Below, in pieces: positions 60,269 through 64,000 of a stretch of DNA of 64,000 nucleotides. This DNA is from Adiantum capillus-veneris. Taxonomy: Eukaryota > Streptophyta > Polypodiopsida > Polypodiales > Pteridaceae. The translations under genes and the position numbers were made by a program. Each line of letters starts with the position of its first letter. Within the stretch, counting starts at the first letter, position 1. The stretch is from positions 128,184,891-128,248,890 of the forward strand of contig CM043947.1 of assembly GCA_014529385.2 (NCBI GenBank). The letters are read 5' to 3'. The notes beneath the pieces were generated by a model that saw nothing but the letters and a program-made list of their open reading frames with translations, was not told the origin of the DNA and made no database searches.

Positions 60269-61685
60269 GTGCTGCTAGTGATGGCTTGGACGGGATTTCC
60301 CATTTTCACTAGGGTTGAAGATGCGGAAACTTGGCTTCAAGACTACGGATTGTTCGTGTTAGAAAGAGGTTTATCGAGAGAAGATGGTGTGGTACAGGTG
60401 TTCCCGCTCCTGGTTCGTGGTAAAGAAAAGCTATGGTTCCATAGCCTCGGTGAAGAAGATAAGGCAGATTGTGAGAGCCCTGGAGGTGGCTTTTCGAAGC
60501 AGATTCGTAGCGGATGCGCAGCTAGATGAGGTAAAGCGGAAGCTGGACGGTTTGAAGCAAAGCTTGGAGGGATATTTTCAAGTGTTTGAGTGGGAGTTCG
60601 AAGCCCTTTGGGGGAAGTTAATCAAGGTAACTGGCTGGCAAAAAATGCTAGTTTTTTGAAATTGTGTAAATTCATGGATTGCCTGCATGAGGAGGTGCGA
60701 GATAAAGTGGAAATAGATGGTCCAATGTCGTATGAAGAGGTGGTAGCTCTAGCGAGAGGGCGAACCAAGAAGATTTTCAAGAAGCGCGAGGCTAGGCATG
60801 GTTTGCCAAATACAGTGATGCGAAAGCAGTGTAATGCGGTGGTGGCGAAGCCGCAGGTGGTGCAAAGAGAAGTGCAAGTGCGAGAAGAACCAGGGGTTCT
60901 TTGGCTGCAAAGAGACAGAATGGTTCCTATGCCAAAGATGCCAGCTAAAGTGGTTCCAATTGGGGAGGATGTGCATATGGTTCCAGAGTGGACAAAGGAA
61001 GTGCTGCCGAGTTTGAGTGCGGCTGTTGAATCTCCATTGAAGTGTGGTAAAGAGCAAGGAGTGCGGTTTGCAAATGAAGTTGAAGCCGTAAATCTAGAGG
61101 AGATTCCTGAGCCCAAAACCGAAGAAGAGACTGGGTCGAGTGAGAGTAGCTCTATGGGTGTAGATACGAGTTGGGAGACCGAGTCATCCCAGTCTAGGTA
61201 TGATGAGTTCGACCTCTTACATGTGAGTGGAGAGGTAGTGAATACGTGTGAAGAGCAGCCTAAAGTGCAAGCCGAAGAGCTTAGCGGAGACCGAATGGAG
61301 CAGTATAGGCCTACAAGTGGTGAAGACCAAGTAAAACTGGTGTGTAGTGCCATGCTAATGGCCATGTTGGTGAAGATAGCAGTAGAGTATGCCATGGTGG
61401 TGCAATAGGTGCATATTTTTTTCTAAAAGGGGTGAAGCAGTTGTACGTATGGGAGAGGATGAGGAGGATGTGATAGAGAACGAGTTTCTCTCTTCCTTGG
61501 CAGAAATTGAGAATGCAGCAGTAGAAGAACAGGTGATTGCAGTCGACAAGCAAGCGGTGCTTATTGACCTTGAAGGGCCAATTAATGATGAGGAGCTCGA
61601 CGATGCTGGAATTGAGTTCATGGTAGGTGAGAAGGACGATGTGGAGTCAAAGTTAGAGGTGCTTTCTACTGGTCGTGCAAAGTGA
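60269..61685 (+). pseudogene. Element D gag-like ORF
   Basis: Starts near MAWTGFPIFTRVEDAETWLQ (60281), a gag-like pattern with LLVRGKEKLWFHSL. It continues after frameshifts with VKRKLDGLKQSLEGYFQVFE (60530-60600) and FMDCLHEEVRDKVEIDGPMS, YEEVVALARGRTKKIFKKRE (60675-60790). The rest to 61408 and 61449-61685 is acidic and unrecognised. No zinc knuckle, protease or RT was seen. Confidence 0.6.
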
Positions 61686-61920
61686 GGTAGAGAGAGGTTG
61701 TGTGTGTGTGGAAGGCTGTGAATTGAGAGGAGCGGAGTGATTGAGTCTGTCTAGTGCATTGCAAGGCGTGTGTGTGTATGGTTGTGTGCAAGCGGTGGTT
61801 TTCTTGTGGGTAGTGTTGAGTTTTGAAGGTGAACTCTAGTGGATTGGGGCACTGTGTATACCCTGGTCTATAGAGTGGCATTGTGTTGTGTGCTAGGTGT
61901 GTTCCCCTTTCCCCCTCTTC
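61686..61920 (+). repeat. U5-like block repeated from the element D LTR
   Basis: ATACCCTGGTCTATAGAG...GTGTGTTCCCC...CCCCCTCTTC aligns with 60107-60175. The block lies inside the internal region, not at its end. Confidence 0.5.
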
Positions 61921-62175
61921 AATGAGTCTGTTGCATAATTTTGGTCAAGATTTGATGATGCTTGAAGAGTTTGGAAAGATGCTCTATTGCATGTGGAAGT
62001 CAGGTCTAAAGAGGAATCCTATTCTGTATTTACAAATAGCCAAAGAATACAGGTATTCATGAGTCTATTGCGGCCGGTCCTTAAGATGAAAGTGCAAGAG
62101 AAAGAGTCCAATTCCATGTGTGAAGCATTAAAAATAGCACTATGAAAAGAGAGAAAGTTGTGAGTTTCTATAGGC

Positions 62176-63340
62176 ATGAAGTGCCCTTTGTCAATACGTG
62201 GTATGGATAGTGTGGATGACCTTTATGTGCATAAAGTCACAGTTGTAGGTGCTCATGCTAGCAAGGATAATAGTTTGGATATAGGTGTGGATGCCCATAT
62301 ACACAAAGTCGATGCAAATGAAGTATGTGAAGCAGCTTTGGAGACCATACACATGCCTATGGTGCAAAAAGAGAAATGTATGTTTTGGGAAGGAGCTTTG
62401 CAGCAACATGATATGGATGCTTTCTTTGATGATGAGATGGTGGACTATGTACAAGGACTTTCAACACCGAGTGAAGATGATGCAAGAGAGGATGATGCTA
62501 TGATGGTCGATGTGACCTTGGGTCCATGTGCTTTACCAAAGCTAGGAGTTGGGAAACCCTCTAGTGGTTTTGATGCAAAGATATGGGTCACCAAGGTTAT
62601 AGGGATAAGTTCTATGTATGCAAGGGTTTGATGCTAGTGTCATCTACAAGGGATGCCCGTGACAATATGCGACTTCTGGTTGTTAAATATAAATTTCTCA
62701 AGAATGGGGTAGACAAGGAGGTTCAAATGATCTTTTGCTTGCACGATGATTTAATGGATGCATTTCACATGCTTCAATGTATGTTTGGGTCATATCCCTT
62801 TCTCTGTGAAGATACTGCTTGGTAGTTTGCGAATCTTGGGGCTAGTTGGCATGATGAAGACTTGGTTATAATGTGTTGTGTGGCTTTGTATGCATGTTAC
62901 CAGCTTTTCAAGTGTTGAATGCCTTCTGTCGAAGAAGAGGATGTTCGTGATAGTGTTTTTGAAGAGCGTTTTCAATTTTGGAGTGGAGTTGTTAGTGTTT
63001 GGAGTGATGATCTATTTTGCACAAGGAATGAAGAGCAGTCCATGCATCAGGAAGATGATGTGAGATATATGATTATTGATCGGATGAGCTCTTTTAATGA
63101 GATACATTTTAAGGTATTTGTGGGTTTGGCTAATTGGAACAAAGTATGGTACAACATGGCATGTGCCAACCTTGGCGAAGATTCAAATTAATCTTGGGAT
63201 CCAGGTGGGTGGCAGCATTGTGCAAGATAATGGATGCTTTCCTATTTGGTGTGAGTGGAAAGGTTGAGCATGTAGTTGGTTTTGTGTAGATGGATAAGTT
63301 TCCCTATGATCCTGGAGGAATTCTGGGGTCACTTTTGCAG
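62176..63340 (+). pseudogene. Element D acidic downstream ORFs
   Basis: 62176-62631 (GMDSVDDLYVHKVTVVGAHA; MDAFFDDEMVDYVQGLSTPS) and 62919-63191 (MPSVEEEDVRDSVFEERFQF) are Asp/Glu-rich. The frame near 63290-63350 reads DKFPYDPGGILGSLLQF. They resemble the acidic part and YPYDPGG tail of the element B ORF in composition and order. No known domain. Confidence 0.4.
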
Positions 63341-64000
63341 TTTTATGTCACTGCTTGATGCAAGTGTTGAGCATAATTGCTCAACTTGGGGTTGGGCAAT
63401 GATGATAAACCAATTTATGTTTGTACAAAGTAGTGCATATATGCATGGTGATATGTACAAAAGGACATGAATCCATGCATTTGGGAGCCTTGAAAAGTAG
63501 TTTTAGGTTTCAAAAATGATGTCACATGCATACAAATTGTAAATAGTCATGTTCCTTGGACGGGTGGGCACATGCACGTGTCTAGACAGGGTATCGAAGC
63601 CTTGGATGTGGTCCCAAGTGGCTTATTCTGGTTCTAGGAAATGTGTTTAATCTTTCTAGAATGTAAATAATGCAAGTGGGAGGTGTGAGCACCCTTGACC
63701 CACCTAAGAAGTTTGACACATGCGGTAACTGTCTATTTGCGGTGCCTGATCTACGATGATGCGTGCATCGCCCTAGAAGTGGTAAAAACTAGAATGTGAG
63801 GATGTGGCAAAGGGCTTTGGGTATCAAGGACCAAGATTACAAAATTGGTGCTTGTTTGGGTTTTTACCCATGAAAAATACCCGTAGGGGGTCAAAATTGG
63901 CCAAAACTAGGCCCAAAAAGTCAAAAAATGACCAAAAGTGGTGTGAATAGGCTTCAAATTGACACAGTGCAATCCCATGGTGTTCGCATCCTGTTTTCGA
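63341..64000. other. Terminal spacer
   Basis: No gene recognised. A polypurine-like GTGGGAGGTGTGAG (about 63675) could precede a 3' LTR, but no repeat of the 59200 region is visible before the window ends. Confidence 0.35.

Noticed and set aside
58795-61395. Long minus-strand ORFs opposite element D (for example 60622-61395)
   Set aside because: Mirror frames of the acidic gag ORF; composition is that of antisense translation and there are no motifs.

Overview
The window looks like repeat-rich nuclear DNA of a land plant with a large genome. The grounds are degraded Ty3/gypsy, Ty1/copia and L1-type elements, long (CT)n and (AT)n microsatellites, GT-AG introns and AT-rich spacers. I cannot place it further; a fern or gymnosperm-type genome is plausible but is a guess. 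No tRNA, rRNA or CRISPR was seen, and nothing here is bacterial.

Host-like genes. Three divergent members of the FCP1/NLI-interacting-factor (HAD-type phosphatase-like) family are present on the + strand: NLI-1 (1060-2258), NLI-2 (7492-8267) and a broken NLI-3 (45241-46410). A SET-domain remnant lies just upstream of NLI-1. A zinc-binding (RING-like) exon pair lies upstream of NLI-3. Each NLI copy borders an array of short repeats able to fold into hairpins: CCACCACTTGTCC arrays at 3262-7190 and 9034-10660, and ATGCTAATTAGCAT arrays at 42839-44460 and 46590-48010.

Transposons, left to right. (1) A minus-strand L1-like LINE (about 11303-17480). (2) Element B, a minus-strand LTR element with a gag-like acidic ORF and no pol (about 17959-23255). 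(3) A broken minus-strand copia element (26370-29077). (4) Element A (29165-41132), with 947/963-bp LTRs, the 5-bp duplication ATAGG, a tRNA-Asp-like primer site, a polypurine tract, one gag-protease frame broken by stops, no reverse transcriptase or integrase, a palindrome-rich leader, and a piece of a DEAD-box RNA helicase gene beside its 3' LTR. A 259-bp MITE sits inside its reading frame. (5) A minus-strand transposase-like pseudogene (48470-49829). (6) Element C, a Tat-like gypsy element with dual RNase H and a deleted integrase core (49830-56920), followed directly by a second primer site and gag start. (7) A second MITE (58305-58591). (8) Element D, a gypsy-like gag-only element (about 59200-63340).

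Most of the window is therefore nested, dead transposons. The parts most worth following are the element A / helicase chimera, the TGAT/TGTG-duplicating MITE family, and the hairpin satellites around the NLI genes, where two stem versions differ by a compensatory base-pair change.
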